Of a DNA stretch of 35,006 nucleotides, positions 33,823 to 35,006 are shown one piece after another (the stretch's first letter is position 1; each line of letters starts with the position of its first letter). This DNA is from Porphyromonas levii DSM 23370 (lineage in GTDB: Bacteria; Bacteroidota; Bacteroidia; Bacteroidales; Porphyromonadaceae). Below the pieces are notes generated by a model that was not told where the DNA came from, made no database searches, and was given only the letters and a program-made list of their open reading frames with translations. Made by a program: the position numbers and the translations under genes. Where the stretch lies: NCBI RefSeq assembly GCF_000379925.1, contig NZ_KB904244.1, positions 1 through 35,006 of the forward strand, given 5' to 3'.

Positions 33823-34722
33823 TTAGTTACGTTCGATAGGATTGTAGGGTAATGAAAACTTGTTTACCTTCTGATACCTATCATTGACTTTCTCTACCAA
33901 ATATATCCTAGTGGTCAGTAGATACTGTGTAGTTTTGCTGTAGGCTTTCTCTACGGTCGCTCTTACTTTCTCCCTCGTTGTTGGCACATAGTTCCACTGG
34001 TATTGGTTAATTGTCTCTTTTGTCTTGGGCACTACAATCCCTGTGCAGCTCCAGTGGTAGTGTCCCTCCTTATCTTGAATATCCAAGATGAGTCCTGGTA
34101 ATCCATCAAACTTATAAGGTCCGTCACGGAAAGGCAATTCAGTAGTAAACCAGGCCTCGTAGGTGCGCCCCCTAAAGTCCGTTACTCCTTTCTGGCAGTT
34201 ATATCCGAGGATAACTTTCTTCTCTCCAGTGAGTCGCCAGTTGAAAGCTGGTTTATTGTCCGCATATCTATAGACATCATCAAAACCAAATAAGCGAAGC
34301 GTGACAATATCTTCCTTCTGCCCACCATAAGGCGAATACTTATATACCTCCTCCCCAACGGTAGGGTAAATAAAGGCATTCCGTACCCACACACGTTCGC
34401 CACTAGAGACTTCTTCATTAGTCCATAATAAATCTTCTTTGTGCAGAGTTTGGCTATAGCACTTGGAGACTTTCGTCCCAATCTCTAAGGTTAAGATATC
34501 CTCGAAAGTCCCCTCCTCGTATTCTGGCGCCAAATTCATGGTTACAGTATAGGTCACGATGAGCTTCGCTTCATCTATTACATCATACGAAGTCGTCAGT
34601 TGAAAGTCAGGCGCTATTCCAAGCTCTTGTGCCTTAACCGCCTGACCCTGCCTGAATCCTTGCTGAGCAAATATTTGCAAGGGACAGAGAATAAGCAAGG
34701 AGATAAAGAGAATCTGCTTCAT
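33823..34722 (-). CDS. GLPGLI family secreted protein
   Basis: 299 residues from the ATG at 34722; the frame extends upstream into the IS end, but MKQILFISLLILCPLQIFAQ is a clear signal peptide at this start. The family motif is present in PYKFDGLPGLILDIQDKEGHYHW, preceded by KVILGYNCQKGVTDFRGRTYEAWFTTELPFRDGP, the conserved family stretch. Function unknown. The barrel gene follows downstream. The IS5-like element begins ~13 bases upstream of the ATG, so the native promoter is displaced or lost. Confidence 0.92.
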   Translation of the reverse strand: MKQILFISLLILCPLQIFAQQGFRQGQAVKAQELGIAPDFQLTTSYDVIDEAKLIVTYTVTMNLAPEYEEGTFEDILTLEIGTKVSKCYSQTLHKEDLLWTNEEVSSGERVWVRNAFIYPTVGEEVYKYSPYGGQKEDIVTLRLFGFDDVYRYADNKPAFNWRLTGEKKVILGYNCQKGVTDFRGRTYEAWFTTELPFRDGPYKFDGLPGLILDIQDKEGHYHWSCTGIVVPKTKETINQYQWNYVPTTREKVRATVEKAYSKTTQYLLTTRIYLVEKVNDRYQKVNKFSLPYNPIERN

Positions 34723-34766
34723 ATCACTATCTTTTGAGACTGTTGCACAAAAAACTGCGTTAAACA

Positions 34767-34798
34767 CTTGTTTATCTCATTGGTTATCAGTATATTTG
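34767..34798 (+). promoter_or_regulatory. Promoter of the IS transposase
   Basis: -33-like CTTG (34767-34770), 20-base spacer, -7 TATATTTG (34791-34798). Start near 34804, ~29 bases before the transposase ATG. Confidence 0.62.
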
Positions 34799-34832
34799 TA
34801 TATGTTTAACAAGGAATAATTACTGATTCCAT

Positions 34833-35006
34833 ATGTCTTTCAAGAGTACATCCAACGATAATCCAAGTTTTGTAGAAGTTTTCACAGAGCAGAGACGAGC
34901 CAAAGCACGTAATGGCTTCTTAGAGCAAGTTGATATTCTTATTGACTGGCGCCCCATACAGACCTTTATCAATAAAAAGCTCAATAAGAGAGCAGAAGCA
35001 CAAGGG
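34833..35006 (+). CDS. IS5-family transposase, N-terminal part (runs off the window)
   Basis: 58 codons are visible: MSFKSTSNDNPSFVEVFTEQ, then RRAKARNGFLEQVDILIDWR, then PIQTFINKKLNKRAEAQG. The LEQVD...IDWRPI...INKK pattern is the N-terminal DUF772-type region of IS5-family transposases common in Porphyromonas. The DDE catalytic residues lie beyond the edge, so intactness cannot be judged. Confidence 0.88.
   Translation, partial: MSFKSTSNDNPSFVEVFTEQRRAKARNGFLEQVDILIDWRPIQTFINKKLNKRAEAQG

Larger units (their letters stand above)
34736..35006 (+). mobile_element. Left end of an IS5-like insertion sequence (incomplete)
   Basis: The sequence from GAGACTGTTGCACAAAA (34736-34752) looks like an IS5-type terminal inverted repeat and is followed by a transposase promoter and reading frame. 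The right end is beyond the window, so inverted repeat and target duplication cannot be confirmed and the boundary is approximate. Confidence 0.7.

Overview
The window looks like chromosomal DNA of a Bacteroidota bacterium, most likely Porphyromonas or a close relative. The reasons are: promoters of the Bacteroidota form (TTTG, about 20 bp, TAnnTTTG) with almost no Shine-Dalgarno sequences; lineage-typical families (GLPGLI, DUF3108, DUF3127, DUF4296, carboxypeptidase-like-domain outer-membrane barrels, a lipoprotein glutaminyl cyclase, a BlaI/M56 pair carrying TonB domains, a three-subunit Pnt transhydrogenase); and an IS5-like transposase start resembling Porphyromonas elements. The genus is an inference from protein character, not from a search.

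Layout. 1-2767: minus-strand pntA1-pntA2-pntB transhydrogenase operon with its promoter; pntB runs off the left edge. 2904-2983: first copy of an 80-bp palindromic repeat. 3194-5775: dihydrolipoamide dehydrogenase, then a secreted ecotin-type protease inhibitor with an unusual C-terminal extension. 5854-12423: minus-strand block with a helical-repeat protein of unknown role, a DUF3127 protein with an SSB-like tail, trpS, an HD-domain protein, a DUF3108 protein and serS. 12681-12760: inverted second copy of the 80-bp repeat. 12845-14973: autoregulated BlaI-type repressor and M56/TonB sensor pair, closed by a strong terminator. 15165-17654: DUF2023, flavodoxin and enolase on the minus strand, then the initiator tRNA (17761-17832). 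18241-19111: greA and a HIT hydrolase on the plus strand. 19188-26784: minus-strand dcp-like M3 peptidase, DUF4296 lipoprotein, lspA, a TraR/DksA-like protein and ileS. 26930-27011: a third palindrome array. 27234-31136: plus-strand M16 protease, glutaminyl cyclase and GH13 enzyme. 31144-34722: minus-strand outer-membrane barrel and GLPGLI protein. 34736 to the edge: start of an IS5-like element.

How the genes relate. Much of the window is core metabolism and translation (Pnt, Lpd, enolase, flavodoxin, three aminoacyl-tRNA synthetases, initiator tRNA, GreA). A second theme is the cell envelope: lipoprotein maturation (lspA), secreted and lipoprotein peptidases, N-terminal pyroglutamate formation, and an outer-membrane barrel with its GLPGLI partner.

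The least ordinary signals are four. (1) An ecotin domain that keeps the inhibitor's reactive-site Met and its cysteine pair is joined to about 185 extra residues that include a lipocalin-like stretch. (2) Three intergenic arrays each hold four palindromes centred exactly 22 bp apart: two are the same 80-bp sequence in opposite orientations, and the third has a different sequence but the same geometry. (3) Two palindromic operators, also 22 bp apart, are interleaved with the -33/-7 boxes of the BlaI-M56 promoter. (4) Three terminators at unrelated genes share the stem core GGCTACGTAG.
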